Assembly: GCF_011764425.1 (NCBI RefSeq)
Contig: NZ_BLPF01000003.1
Span: forward strand, 992,001 to 1,056,000
Length of the DNA stretch: 64,000 nt
Reading direction: 5' to 3'
From: Phytohabitans houttuyneae
GTDB taxonomy: Bacteria; Actinomycetota; Actinomycetes; Mycobacteriales; Micromonosporaceae
Shown here piece after piece: positions 1-8,835 of this stretch. Positions within the stretch are counted from its first letter, which is position 1; every line of letters begins with the position of its first letter. The translations under genes were made by a program, and so were the position numbers. A model generated the notes under the pieces. That model was given only the letters and a program-made list of their open reading frames with translations. It did no database searches and was not told where the DNA came from.

Positions 1-1571
1 TCGCCTGGGTCAACGTCGCCGGCGCCGCCCTGCTGCTGCCCGGGTGGGCGTTCGGCCCCGACCTCGGGTCGGAGTTTCTGACCGGCCGCAACCCGTACGT
101 GGTGCCGCAGCTGCCGGCCGGCCCTCTCGTCGCGGCCGGGATGGCGTTGTTCCTGGCCTCGCTGGTCGCCTCGGTGGTCCCGCTGGTGCTGCGGTTGCGG
201 CGGGCGACCGGTGTGGAGCGGCTGCAGCTCAAGTGGGTGGTCTTCGGCGCCGCGGTGAGCGTCGGGCTCCTGCCGCTGGTGGCGCTGCTGTGGAGCGTGT
301 TCCCGATCGTGCAGTCGGTCTCGGCGGTCGCGCTCGCCGCGCTGCCGGTCGCCACCTGCGTCGCGATCCTGCGGTACCGGCTGTACGACATCGACCTGGT
401 CATCAGCCGCACCGTCGTCTACCTGACGCTCACCGCCCTGCTCGCCGCGGCGTACGCGGCCAGCGCGCTGGTGCTCGGCATCGTCGCCGGCGGCCGTTCG
501 GCGTGGGTCACGGCCGGGGCGACGCTGGTGGTCGCGGTCGCGTTCCGGCCGCTGCGCGACCGCCTCCAGGCCGGCGTCGACCGCCGCTTCAACCGGGCCC
601 GTTACGCGGCGGTCAGCCAGGTGAGCGGCTTTTTGGAGGATCTGCGCGCCGGCCGGGCCGCGCCGGAGCAGATCCAGGGGGTGCTGCGCAGGGCGCTCGA
701 CGTCGACGACCTCGACGTGCGCATCCACCTGCCCGACAGCGGGACCGCCGTCGACCTGCGCGGCCAGCCGGTGGTGGACCGGCCGGACGACGCGCGCGAG
801 CGGTGGCCGATCCGCCACGGGGGCACCACGCTCGGCGTGGCGCTGACCGGCGCGGCGCCGGAGCGGGCCCACGCGCTGCTGCCCACGCTGCTGGACGTGG
901 GCGCGCTGGCCGTCGAGATGGCCCGGCTGCGGGTGGAGCTGCGCCGGCGGCTGGGCGAGGTGGAGGCGTCCCGGGCCCGGATCGTCGCCGTCGCCGACGC
1001 CGAGCGCCGCCGCATCGAGCGTGACCTGCACGACGGGGCCCAGCAGCGGCTGGTGTCGATCGGCCTGGCGCTGCGGCACGCGCAGCATTCGATCGGGTCC
1101 GGCGCGGGCGAGGCGGTGCGCACCATCGACGGCGCGATCGCCGAGATCACGGTGGCCATCGACGAGCTCCGCGAGCTCGCGCAGGGACTGCGGCCGGCAC
1201 ACCTGGACGGCGGGCTGGGTCCGGCGCTGCGCGAGCTCGCCCGCCGCGCACCGCTGCCCGTGCGCGTCGACGCGACCGCCGACCGGTTTCCCGCCGACGT
1301 GGAGACGGCCGCCTACTTCACCGTCTGCGAGGGCCTGACCAACGCGGTCAAGCACGCCGGAGCGAGCACGGTCGTGCTCAGCGCCGGCCGGCAGCGGGAC
1401 AGGCTCGTCGTGCGGGTCATCGACGACGGGGTGGGCGGCGCCCGCCCGCGTGACCGCTCCGGCCTGACCGGCCTCTCCGACCGGGTCGCCACGCACGGCG
1501 GCACGCTCGTCCTCGACAGCGTGCCGGGACGCGGCACGGTGCTGACCGCGGAGTTTCCATGCGCGTCGTGA
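1..1571 (+). CDS. Sensor histidine kinase, 5'-truncated by window edge
   Basis: Membrane histidine kinase of the NarL/DesK (HisKA_3) type. The frame is open from base 3, so the N-terminus lies outside the window; 522 residues are visible. They show several hydrophobic segments (roughly the first 150 residues), a linker, then the dimerisation helix with the H-box RIERDLHDGAQQRL (phospho-accepting His codon at 1029-1031), and a HATPase domain with N-box NAVKHAG and G-box IDDGVGG. The stop codon lies 13 bp inside the next gene, a LuxR-type response regulator, so the two are translationally coupled and form a two-component pair. The input signal cannot be deduced. Confidence 0.93.
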   Translation, partial: AWVNVAGAALLLPGWAFGPDLGSEFLTGRNPYVVPQLPAGPLVAAGMALFLASLVASVVPLVLRLRRATGVERLQLKWVVFGAAVSVGLLPLVALLWSVFPIVQSVSAVALAALPVATCVAILRYRLYDIDLVISRTVVYLTLTALLAAAYAASALVLGIVAGGRSAWVTAGATLVVAVAFRPLRDRLQAGVDRRFNRARYAAVSQVSGFLEDLRAGRAAPEQIQGVLRRALDVDDLDVRIHLPDSGTAVDLRGQPVVDRPDDARERWPIRHGGTTLGVALTGAAPERAHALLPTLLDVGALAVEMARLRVELRRRLGEVEASRARIVAVADAERRRIERDLHDGAQQRLVSIGLALRHAQHSIGSGAGEAVRTIDGAIAEITVAIDELRELAQGLRPAHLDGGLGPALRELARRAPLPVRVDATADRFPADVETAAYFTVCEGLTNAVKHAGASTVVLSAGRQRDRLVVRVIDDGVGGARPRDRSGLTGLSDRVATHGGTLVLDSVPGRGTVLTAEFPCAS

Positions 1572-2209
1572 TCGCCGAAGACCAGGCCCTGCTCCGCGAA
1601 GGGCTGGCCCGCCTGTTCCGGGACGGCGGCCACGAGGTGGTGGCCACCCGCGCCGACGCCGAGGACCTGCCAGCGACGGTCGCGGCCACCCTCCCGGACC
1701 TCGTCGTGCTGGACATCCGCATGCCGCCGACGTTCACCGACGAGGGCGCCCGCGTCGCGACGGCGATCAAGGCGGCGCACCCGGAGGTCGGCGTGCTGCT
1801 GCTGTCCCAGCACATCGAGACCGCGCACGCCGTGACGCTGGTCGCCCAGGCGGGCTTCGGATACCTGCTCAAAGACCGGGTGCTGGAGGTCGGCGACTTC
1901 CTGGCCACCGCCGAGCGGGTCGCCAACGGCGGCTCCGCCCTCGAGCCGCGCGTCGTCGCCCACCTCGTCGCACCGGTCCACGGTGGACAGTTGGGCAGGC
2001 TATCCGAGCGGGAGCGGACCGTGCTGGAGCTGATGGCGCAGGGCCTGACCAACACCGGCATCGCCGGCCGCCTCGTCCTCAGCGAACGCACCGTCGAGGC
2101 GCACGTGCGCCACATCCTGACCAAGCTCGACATCCCGGAAAGCGAAGGCGGCCACCGCCGGGTGCTCGCGGTACTGGCGCACCTGCGCGCCGTGCACCGG
2201 ATCCCTTAG
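1559..2209 (+). CDS. LuxR/NarL-family response regulator
   Basis: Cognate response regulator of the kinase just upstream. 216 residues: receiver domain with acidic pocket E7-D8, phospho-acceptor D52 (LVVLDIRMPP) and the K of LLKDRV, then a C-terminal GerE/LuxR helix-turn-helix (LSERERTVLELMAQGLTN, SERTVEAHVRHI) around residues 145-205. Its ATG overlaps the kinase gene. Known members are phosphorylated on Asp and bind DNA as dimers; target genes are not evident. It ends 4 bp inside the 3' end of a convergent methyltransferase gene. Confidence 0.95.
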   Translation: MRVVIAEDQALLREGLARLFRDGGHEVVATRADAEDLPATVAATLPDLVVLDIRMPPTFTDEGARVATAIKAAHPEVGVLLLSQHIETAHAVTLVAQAGFGYLLKDRVLEVGDFLATAERVANGGSALEPRVVAHLVAPVHGGQLGRLSERERTVLELMAQGLTNTGIAGRLVLSERTVEAHVRHILTKLDIPESEGGHRRVLAVLAHLRAVHRIP

Positions 2210-2949
2210 CGCCTGCGCAGGACGAGCGTCACGAAGCCGAGCACGTCCCGGTACCCGCGCAGCCACTGCTCACGGTGCTCGCGGGCGGCGGCGAGGGCCT
2301 GCGCGGCGTCGGGGTGGCCGGGGTTGTCCAAGGCCCACTCGGTGAGCGACCCGATCCAGGACCACTCGTAGTCGTCCCACTCGGCGGCGTCGCTGACGTG
2401 CGCGTACACCGCGGCCCACCCGGCCTCGTCGACGGTGTCGAGCAACCCCGGCAGGTCGGTGTAGTCGCCCGGCCCGGCGTCCAGCGCGGCGAGGGCGGCG
2501 GCGGTCGGCGGTACCGCCCAGAAGCCCTCGCCGACCAGGAGGATGCCGTGGTCGTTGACGTGCCGGCCGGCCTCCCGCAACGTGCCGGCGAACCCGCCGA
2601 ACGCGTGCGTCGCGCCGACGCACATCACCAGGTCGTAGTCGCCGTCCGGCACGTACGTGTGCGCGTCCCGCTCGTGCAGCGTGAGCCGCTCGGCCAGCCC
2701 GCGCGCCGCGGCCGCGTCGGCGGCGCGCTCCAGCGCGTACGGGTTGGTGTCGACGCCGTCCGCGTGCCCGTCCGGGTAGTGGGCCAGGGCCTGCAGCGCC
2801 CAGGCGCCCTCGCCGCAGCCGAGGTCGAGGATGCGTGCGCGGGGCTCGCGCCCGGCCCGGCGCAGGAGGCGGTTGACGTTCACGCCGAAGATCGGCGCCG
2901 CGATCGGATGGTGCGAGTGCGCGATGCTGCTCAGCCGTTGACGATCCAC
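2206..2949 (-). CDS. Class I SAM-dependent methyltransferase
   Basis: About 247 residues with a Rossmann methyltransferase core: motif I ILDLGCGEG, then the acidic loop GVDTNPYALERA, and motif IV YDLVMCVGATHAF. Substrate unknown; a small-molecule methyltransferase is most likely. Start is uncertain: GTG at 2949 is chosen, but a TTG at 2961 would add four residues and would begin just 2 nt from the upstream stop. Last gene of a three-gene minus-strand operon (quinone oxidoreductase, ABM monooxygenase, methyltransferase), which hints at processing of a quinone or aromatic compound. That link is inference. Confidence 0.85.
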   Translation of the reverse strand: MDRQRLSSIAHSHHPIAAPIFGVNVNRLLRRAGREPRARILDLGCGEGAWALQALAHYPDGHADGVDTNPYALERAADAAAARGLAERLTLHERDAHTYVPDGDYDLVMCVGATHAFGGFAGTLREAGRHVNDHGILLVGEGFWAVPPTAAALAALDAGPGDYTDLPGLLDTVDEAGWAAVYAHVSDAAEWDDYEWSWIGSLTEWALDNPGHPDAAQALAAAREHREQWLRGYRDVLGFVTLVLRRR

Positions 2950-2963
2950 CTCAGCAGTCAACC

Positions 2964-3284
2964 CTATGGCTGGGATCCGGCCGCGTCGTAGTGGCGCACG
3001 ACCGGACCGCGGTCGACGAGGTAGCGGTCGTCGAAGTCGTAGTACCGCGCGGTCTCGATGTCGTCGCCGGCGAACGCGGTGATCGCCGCCCGCGACTGCC
3101 ACCACGAGACGGTGACGAACCGGACCACGCCGTCGCCGTCCGGGCGGTGCCACACCTGGGCGCCGAGGTTTCCCGGCACCGCGCGGTAGTCGGGGATCGC
3201 GTGCCGCACCATCAGCTCCAGGTAGGCGGCGGCGTCCTCGTCGCGCACCGTGCCGGACCACTCCCGTACCACCATCGCCGTCAA
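2964..3284 (-). CDS. Antibiotic biosynthesis monooxygenase (ABM)-domain protein
   Basis: Small 106-residue protein with the ferredoxin-like ABM fold: conserved stretches WSGTVRDEDAAAYLELM, NLGAQVWHR and VSWWQSRAAITAFAG. Family members are cofactor-free monooxygenases, haem degraders or simple small-molecule binders acting as dimers; the activity here cannot be told. The ATG at 3284 overlaps the stop of the upstream oxidoreductase gene by 4 bp, which supports this start and translational coupling; an in-frame ATG three codons later is the alternative. Confidence 0.85.
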   Translation of the reverse strand: MTAMVVREWSGTVRDEDAAAYLELMVRHAIPDYRAVPGNLGAQVWHRPDGDGVVRFVTVSWWQSRAAITAFAGDDIETARYYDFDDRYLVDRGPVVRHYDAAGSQP

Positions 3285-4261
3285 CTCCCGTCCTCGAGCG
3301 TCACCACGAGCTTGCCGCCGGCGGCGTTGGACTCCATGTCGCGGTGCGCGTCCCGCACCTGGCCGAACCGGTAGGTCCGCACCGGTCCCAGCGACAGCTC
3401 ACCGGCCGCCAGCCGGTCCAGGACGCGTTGCAGCACGGCTGCGGGCAGGTCCGAGGCCTCTCCGCCGTAGCCGGTGAGGCGCACGCCGCTCGGTATGTAC
3501 CCGATGGGGTAGAAGTCCTTGACCGTCCACACGTTGGAGAGCATGCCGGCGAAGCAGACCGTGCCGTGCACCCGCGTCGCGGCCAGCGTGTCCGGCAGCG
3601 TGGGCGTGCCGACCAGCTCCAGCGCGGCGTCCACCCCGCCCGGCACGATCCGGCGCACCTGCTCGGCGACCGCGCCGCCGTCGAGGATCGGGTGATCGAC
3701 GCCGTGCGCGGCGAGGGCGTCCAGGCGGTCGGGCTGGCGGGTGGTCGCGAGCACGGTGGCGCCGGTGTCGCGGGCGAGTGCGGCGGCCGCGTATCCCAGC
3801 GCGGAGGTGCCGCCGCGGATCAGCAGGCTCTGCCCGGCGCGCAGGTCGAGGCCGGTGGTCAGCGACCCGTACGCGGTCTGCAGCGTCTCCGGCACCGCGC
3901 CCAGCACCGACCACGGCAGCTGCGAGCGGAACGGGATGACCTGGGCGCGGGGGACCACCGTGTACTCGGCGTAGCCGCCGTCGAACGCGCGGCCCATCCC
4001 GCCCATCATGGCCGCCACCTGCTGGCCGGGCGCGAGGTCGCCGTCCGGCGCGGCGTCCACGACGCCGACGGCTTCGATTCCGGGTACCACCGGGAAGCGC
4101 GCGTTCTCCGCGTACCCCAGGCGCAGGTGCAGCTCGGAGCGGTTGAGGCCGAACGCCTTCACCGCGATCCGCACCCAGCCGGGCGGTGCCTCGGGCAGCG
4201 GGATGTCCCGCAGCTCGAGGTTTTCCACCGGACCGGGCCCGGACAGCACGACCGCTCGCAT
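3281..4261 (-). CDS. Zinc-less MDR alcohol dehydrogenase / quinone oxidoreductase
   Basis: 326-residue medium-chain reductase (quinone oxidoreductase type) that would reduce quinones or enones with NADPH. The GroES-like N-terminal half (VKAFGLNRSELHLR, VPGIEAVGVV) is followed by the Rossmann part with LIRGGTSALGYAAAALA and a typical MDR tail. Catalytic zinc cysteines are absent, as in QOR-type members. ATG at 4261 follows a TAAGG ribosome site at 8 nt; a TTG two codons upstream is less likely. First gene of the operon with the ABM and methyltransferase genes; divergent from the DUF4232 gene. Confidence 0.88.
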   Translation of the reverse strand: MRAVVLSGPGPVENLELRDIPLPEAPPGWVRIAVKAFGLNRSELHLRLGYAENARFPVVPGIEAVGVVDAAPDGDLAPGQQVAAMMGGMGRAFDGGYAEYTVVPRAQVIPFRSQLPWSVLGAVPETLQTAYGSLTTGLDLRAGQSLLIRGGTSALGYAAAALARDTGATVLATTRQPDRLDALAAHGVDHPILDGGAVAEQVRRIVPGGVDAALELVGTPTLPDTLAATRVHGTVCFAGMLSNVWTVKDFYPIGYIPSGVRLTGYGGEASDLPAAVLQRVLDRLAAGELSLGPVRTYRFGQVRDAHRDMESNAAGGKLVVTLEDGS

Positions 4262-4293
4262 GATCAAACCTTACCCACCCGTAGTCTCGTGGC

Positions 4294-4926
4294 ATGGAAC
4301 GCGCGCCCCGCCCCTGGATGTGGCCCCTCATCCGGCTCGCGGTCGGGGTGGCGCTGGCCGCCCCGGTCGCCGTCGTGGCCATCGGGGCGCTCGCCGGTGA
4401 CGGCGGCGGCGGCGGCGAGCAGCCGTCGGCGCGAGCCCTGCCCAGCCGGACGGCGCCTTCACCGTCACCGCCGCACAGCCCGGCGCCGGCCGCCTGCCCG
4501 CAGTCCGGCCTGTCCGTGCGGCCGGGCGGCGCCGAGGCCGCGATGGGGCTGCGGGTGCTGCAGATCGTCGTGACCAACTGCGGCGCGGTGCCGCGCACCC
4601 TGCACGGCCATCCGGCGGTGCGCCTGCTGGACGAGGACCGCGGGACGATCGATGTCGCGGCCACGCCCGGCTCGTCCGGTATCGCGACGGTGCCCAGCTT
4701 CGACGCCGCGGCCACGGCGGTGACGCTGCGGCCGGGGGAGCGGGCGATGACCGCGCTGCTGTGGCGCAACACGGTCACCGACGCCTCGGTGCGGGCCACG
4801 CTGGGCCGCTACGTGCAGGTCGCGGTCGCGGACGGCGCGCCGTCGCAGGTCATCGAGCCGGACGGCGGCATCGACCTCGGCAACACCGGCAAGCTGGGCG
4901 TGGCGCCCTGGGTCGCGTACCGCTGA
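4294..4926 (+). CDS. DUF4232-type exported or membrane-anchored protein
   Basis: 210 residues. An N-terminal hydrophobic segment (about residues 12-35) without a clear cleavage site is followed by a Gly/Ser/Pro-rich linker and a C-terminal domain with the DUF4232 pattern: Cys in AACPQSGLSV, then AAMGLR, VTNCG, and HPAVRLLDEDR. The paired cysteines probably form a disulfide outside the cell. The family is common in actinomycetes and has no assigned function. A TAGTCT sequence six bases before the ATG could be a -10 box of a leaderless transcript. It ends 3 bp from the convergent sugar-kinase gene. Confidence 0.85.
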   Translation: MERAPRPWMWPLIRLAVGVALAAPVAVVAIGALAGDGGGGGEQPSARALPSRTAPSPSPPHSPAPAACPQSGLSVRPGGAEAAMGLRVLQIVVTNCGAVPRTLHGHPAVRLLDEDRGTIDVAATPGSSGIATVPSFDAAATAVTLRPGERAMTALLWRNTVTDASVRATLGRYVQVAVADGAPSQVIEPDGGIDLGNTGKLGVAPWVAYR

Positions 4927-4929
4927 CGG

Positions 4930-5901
4930 TCACGGCAGCGCCGCGCGCAGGGCCCGGCCGGCCGACGCCGGTGCGCCGAAGGCGTCCAGCGCGAGCAGCG
5001 CCGCACCCGTCACCGGCGCGGCGGCGAGCACGGCGAGCGTGGCGTGCGGGGAGTGCTCGGCGATGCCGGCCTCGACCGCGTCCATCAGCAGCGGGTGCCG
5101 GGCGGCCAGCACGCCGCCGCCGAGCACCACCGCGTACGGCAGGTCGCGCAGGTCCAGGCGCGTGGCCGCCACCCGCACGAGCCGTACTATCTCGTCCGCC
5201 TGCCGGGCCACGATCCGCCGCGCGGTGGGGTCGCCGGCCGCCGCCACCGTGAAGAGCACCGGCGACAGCTCGTTGATCCGCTCCTTGGGTATCTCGCCCA
5301 GGTGCAGGCCGGCGCCGACATCCTCCACTGTGGACCGTCCGAAGTGGGCGGCCACCGCCGCGGTCAGGGCGGTGGGGGAGTCGCGGCCGTCCTCGCCGCG
5401 TGCCGCGCGGTACAGCGCCAGCGCGGCCAGGTGCTCGCCGCCGCCCCAGTCGCCGGTGATCTGCCCCAGTGCGGGGAAGCGGGCGGTGCGGCCGGCGGCG
5501 TCGCGGCCGAGGCAGTTGATGCCGGTGCCGCAGACGACCGCGACCGCGTCTCGCGCGTCCGTGCCGGCCCGCAGCAGCGCGAACGTGTCGTTGTCCACCC
5601 GGTGCTCGCGCGCCCACCCGGCCTCGCCCACCGCCTTGTGCAGCACGTCCACCTCGACCGGCAGGTCGGCGCCGGCCAGGTACACCTCGGCCCGGTCGAC
5701 CACCGTTCCGGGCGGCAGGCCGGCGGCCGCGCGGGCCTGTGCCACGAGCGCGTCGACGATCGCGACACAGCCGGGTACGCCCACGTAGTGCGGGCTGGAC
5801 GCCGGGCCGCGCACCGACGCGAGCACCTGGCCGGCCGAGGTGCCGAGCACGAGAGCGGTCTTGGTGGCGCCGCCGTCGACGGCGAGGAAGAGCCGGCTCA
5901 C
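4930..5901 (-). CDS. BadF/BadG-family sugar kinase, probable N-acetylglucosamine kinase
   Basis: 323-residue ASKHA-fold ATPase like mammalian NAGK and bacterial GlcNAc kinases: phosphate-1 loop LAVDGGATKTALVL at the N-terminus, VVCGTGIN, ITGDWGGGEHLA and the C-terminal LGGGVL adenosine motif. Expected reaction: ATP-dependent 6-phosphorylation of an amino sugar in the cytoplasm. The GTG start overlaps the GH4 stop by 4 bp (GTGA), making it the last gene of the ROK-SBP-permease-permease-GH4-kinase operon. Together they would import a beta-linked (amino)sugar oligomer, phosphorylate and cleave it. Confidence 0.88.
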   Translation of the reverse strand: MSRLFLAVDGGATKTALVLGTSAGQVLASVRGPASSPHYVGVPGCVAIVDALVAQARAAAGLPPGTVVDRAEVYLAGADLPVEVDVLHKAVGEAGWAREHRVDNDTFALLRAGTDARDAVAVVCGTGINCLGRDAAGRTARFPALGQITGDWGGGEHLAALALYRAARGEDGRDSPTALTAAVAAHFGRSTVEDVGAGLHLGEIPKERINELSPVLFTVAAAGDPTARRIVARQADEIVRLVRVAATRLDLRDLPYAVVLGGGVLAARHPLLMDAVEAGIAEHSPHATLAVLAAAPVTGAALLALDAFGAPASAGRALRAALP

Positions 5902-7100
5902 GCGAGCACCTCGCCCGCCAGGGCCTCGGCCCGCTCGTGCTGGCCGACGAGCGGGTGGGCCAGCAGCGCCGAGTACACCCGCGACCGTCCACCATGGACA
6001 GCGGCGGCGACGGCCAGCTCCTCGTACGCCGCGACCGCCGCGATGAGCCCGGACAGCGCGGGCCCGACCGGCGCCACCGGCCGGGGTGTCGCACCGCTCG
6101 CGCCGACCTCGCAGGTCACCTCGATGACCGCCTCGTCGGGCAGGAAGGGCAAGGTGCCGCTGTTGCGGACGTTCGCGGCGTGGTGGGCGCCGTCGTCGAG
6201 GGTGAGGGAGTTGACGAGGCCGACCGCCGCCTCGGAGTAGTACGCACCGCCGCGCTGGGCCAGCAGCGGCGGCTTTTCCGAAAGCGCCGGGTCGGCGTAT
6301 AGCCGCAGCAGCTCCGCCTCGATGCGGGCCACCTCGTGCGCGCGGGTGGGGCGGCCTCGCTCCTCCCGCACCACCTGGTCGTGCGCGTAGAAGTAGCGCA
6401 GGTAGTAGGAGGGGACGCTGCCCAGCGCGGACAGCACCTGGGGCGGGAGCCCCACCTGCGCGGCGAGGTCGTCGCCGAACTCCGACAGCAGCGCCGGCAG
6501 GCGGTCCACGCCGTCCACACGGGCGGCCCGTTCCCAGGTGAGGTGGTTGAGCCCCACGTGGTCGAGGTCGACCGCGTCGGGCGGTACGCCCAGCAGCTCG
6601 GCGAAGCGGCGCTGGAACCCGATCGCCACGTTGCACAGCCCGACCGCCGGGTGGCCGGCGTCCAGCAGCGCGCGGGTGACGATGCCGACCGGGTTGGTGA
6701 AGTTGACGATCCAGGCACCCGGCGCCGCCCGGCGCGCGGCCCGTTCGGCGATGTCGAGGACGACCGGCACCGTCCGTACCGCCTTGGCCAGCCCGCCCGC
6801 CCCGGTGGTCTCCTGGCCGACGCAGCCGCAGGCCAGGGGGAACGTCTCGTCGTGGATCCGGGCCTGCTGACCGCCGACCCGCAGCTGGATCACCACGATG
6901 TCCGCCCCGTCCAGCCCTTCGTCCGGGTCGGTCGTCCAGGTGACGCGGGGGTTGAGCCGCCGCGCGAAGGGACCGACGACGGCGAGCCGGTCCGCGGCCG
7001 GGTCCAGCAGGTGCAGGTCGGCCCCCGGCAGCAGGCGGGCGAAGCCCTCGACAAGCTCCGGCGTGTACGTGGAACCGCCGCCGACGACCGCGATCTTCAT
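5898..7100 (-). CDS. Glycoside hydrolase family 4, 6-phospho-beta-glucosidase type
   Basis: 400-residue GH4 enzyme. The N-terminal NAD-binding motif VVGGGSTYTPELVEG (residues 5-19), the metal-binding Cys156 in GLCNVAIG and His186 in DHVGLNHLTW are all present. GH4 enzymes use NAD and Mn2+ with a redox-elimination mechanism. Substrate is annotated in the family as 6-phospho-beta-glucosides, but the partner kinase suggests an amino-sugar or aryl/cello-type disaccharide; this is unresolved. Both ends overlap neighbours by 4 bp (ATGA with the permease, GTGA with the kinase). Confidence 0.92.
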   Translation of the reverse strand: MKIAVVGGGSTYTPELVEGFARLLPGADLHLLDPAADRLAVVGPFARRLNPRVTWTTDPDEGLDGADIVVIQLRVGGQQARIHDETFPLACGCVGQETTGAGGLAKAVRTVPVVLDIAERAARRAAPGAWIVNFTNPVGIVTRALLDAGHPAVGLCNVAIGFQRRFAELLGVPPDAVDLDHVGLNHLTWERAARVDGVDRLPALLSEFGDDLAAQVGLPPQVLSALGSVPSYYLRYFYAHDQVVREERGRPTRAHEVARIEAELLRLYADPALSEKPPLLAQRGGAYYSEAAVGLVNSLTLDDGAHHAANVRNSGTLPFLPDEAVIEVTCEVGASGATPRPVAPVGPALSGLIAAVAAYEELAVAAAVHGGRSRVYSALLAHPLVGQHERAEALAGEVLA

Positions 7101-7912
7101 CCCTTGACTCCCGTGAGTGTCACGCCCTGCACGAACGCCTTCTGCGCGAAGAAGAAGACGACGACGATGGGCACCATGGTGAGCAGTGTGGCCGCCGAGA
7201 CGATGTTCCACTCGACGGCGTGCAGCGTGCGAAACGAGGCCAGCCCCAGCGACAGCGTCCACGCGGACTCGTTCTCGCTGGTGTAGAGCAGCGGACCGTA
7301 GTAGTCGTTCCAGGCGTAGAAGAACTGGAACATGGCCGCGGCGGCGATGCCGGGCCGGGCCATCGGCAGCACCACGCGCAGCAGCGTGCGCCACTCGCCG
7401 CAGCCGTCGACCCGGGCGGCGTCGAGGTACTCGTCCGGGATGGTGAGCAGAAACTGCCGCAGCAGGAAGATGGAGAACGCGTCGCCGAGCAGCATCGGCA
7501 GCACCAGCGGCCACAGCGAGCCGGTCAGGCCGTAGTCGGCCCACATCAGGTACAGCGGGACGGTGGTGACCTGCGGCGGCAGCATCATCATGCACACGAT
7601 CGCCACGAAGATGGCGGTGCGGCCGCGCCACCGCAGCTTGGACAGCGCGTACGCGGCGGGCACGCTGGCCAGCAGCATGAACAGCGTCGCGCCGGTGGCG
7701 TAGAGGGCCGTGTTGAGCAGGTAGCGGGGCAGTGGGGTGCGCGCGAACACCTCGGCGTAGTTGCCCGGGTGCCACGAGGCCGGCCACAGGTCGGCGGTGA
7801 GGGTCTGGTCGCTTGCCATGAAGGAGGTCAGCGCCAGGAACACGATCGGGCACAGGAACATGGCGCCGAGCGCGATCGCGATCGAGTGCCGGGCTATGAA
7901 CGCCAACCTCAT
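7097..7912 (-). CDS. ABC sugar importer permease, MalG type
   Basis: 271 residues, six predicted membrane helices, with the cytoplasmic EAA loop EYLDAARVDGCGEWRTLLRVVLP that contacts the ATPase. MalG-type permeases of the CUT1 family import oligosaccharides. It overlaps GH4 downstream and the MalF-type permease upstream by 4 bp each. No ATP-binding subunit is encoded in the operon; in actinomycetes such importers commonly share a distant MsiK-type ATPase, which I infer here. Confidence 0.93.
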   Translation of the reverse strand: MRLAFIARHSIAIALGAMFLCPIVFLALTSFMASDQTLTADLWPASWHPGNYAEVFARTPLPRYLLNTALYATGATLFMLLASVPAAYALSKLRWRGRTAIFVAIVCMMMLPPQVTTVPLYLMWADYGLTGSLWPLVLPMLLGDAFSIFLLRQFLLTIPDEYLDAARVDGCGEWRTLLRVVLPMARPGIAAAAMFQFFYAWNDYYGPLLYTSENESAWTLSLGLASFRTLHAVEWNIVSAATLLTMVPIVVVFFFAQKAFVQGVTLTGVKG

Positions 7913-8832
7913 AGGAAGCTCCGGAACCTGCGCAGCATCACGACCGTGACCGCCGCCGCGACGACGAACAGCACGACCGCGAGGGTGTTGGCGTAGCCGA
8001 GCGCGCCGTACCGGAAGCCGACCACGTACAGCCACAGTGGATAGGTGAATGTGGACCCTTCCGGATAGCCGAACGTGGAGGAGATCCCGCCGCCGGTTGT
8101 GGCCTGCCCGGAGGCGACGCTGGCCGCGACGGCCGCCTGGGTGAAGTACTGCAACGTCTGGATCACCCCGGTGACCGCGGCGAACAGCAGCACGGGCGCG
8201 ATGTTCGGCAGTGTCACGTACCGGAACTGGTGCGCCACGTTGGCGCCGTCGAGCGAGGCGGCCTCGTACTGCTCCTTCGGCACGTCCAGCAGCGCCGCCA
8301 AAAATATGATCATGAGGTCGCCGACGCCCCACAGGCCCAGCAGCACCAGCGACGGCTTGGCCCACTCCGGCGAGTTGAACCACAGTGGACCCTGCACGCC
8401 GATCTGCGCCAGCAGCGTGTTGACCGGGCCGGTGCCGGGCTTGAAGAGGAAGACGAAGGCGAGCGTGGCGGCCACCGGCGGCGCGAGCGCGGGCAGGTAG
8501 AACAGCGTGCGGTACAGGCCCGCGCCGCGCTTGAACCGTGCCAGCAGCATGCCGGTGGCCAGCGCGCCGAGCATGCGCGCCGGCACGAGCACCACCACCA
8601 GCCACGCCGTGTTGGCGGCCGCCGTGCGCACGTTCGGGTCCTGCAGCAGGTGCTCCCAGTTGCGCAGCCCCACCCAGCGCGGCGCGTTCACCAGGTCGAA
8701 CGTGGTGAACGAGAAGTACACGCTGGCGACGAGGGGGTACACGAGGAACACGAGCAGGCCGAGCAGGACCGGCGCCATGAAGCTCAGCACGGTGAGCCGG
8801 TCCCGCCGACGGCGTTGTGCCAGGGTGGTCAT
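7909..8832 (-). CDS. ABC sugar importer permease, MalF type
   Basis: 307 residues with six predicted membrane helices and the EAA loop EQYEAASLDGANVAHQFRYVTLP. Partner of the adjacent MalG-type permease. ATG at 8832 is chosen; a TTG one codon upstream is possible. The start lies 3 nt after the stop of the substrate-binding protein, which itself carries two frameshifts, so this gene's position supports the corrected reading frame of that protein. Confidence 0.93.
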   Translation of the reverse strand: MTTLAQRRRRDRLTVLSFMAPVLLGLLVFLVYPLVASVYFSFTTFDLVNAPRWVGLRNWEHLLQDPNVRTAAANTAWLVVVLVPARMLGALATGMLLARFKRGAGLYRTLFYLPALAPPVAATLAFVFLFKPGTGPVNTLLAQIGVQGPLWFNSPEWAKPSLVLLGLWGVGDLMIIFLAALLDVPKEQYEAASLDGANVAHQFRYVTLPNIAPVLLFAAVTGVIQTLQYFTQAAVAASVASGQATTGGGISSTFGYPEGSTFTYPLWLYVVGFRYGALGYANTLAVVLFVVAAAVTVVMLRRFRSFL

Positions 8833-8835
8833 CAA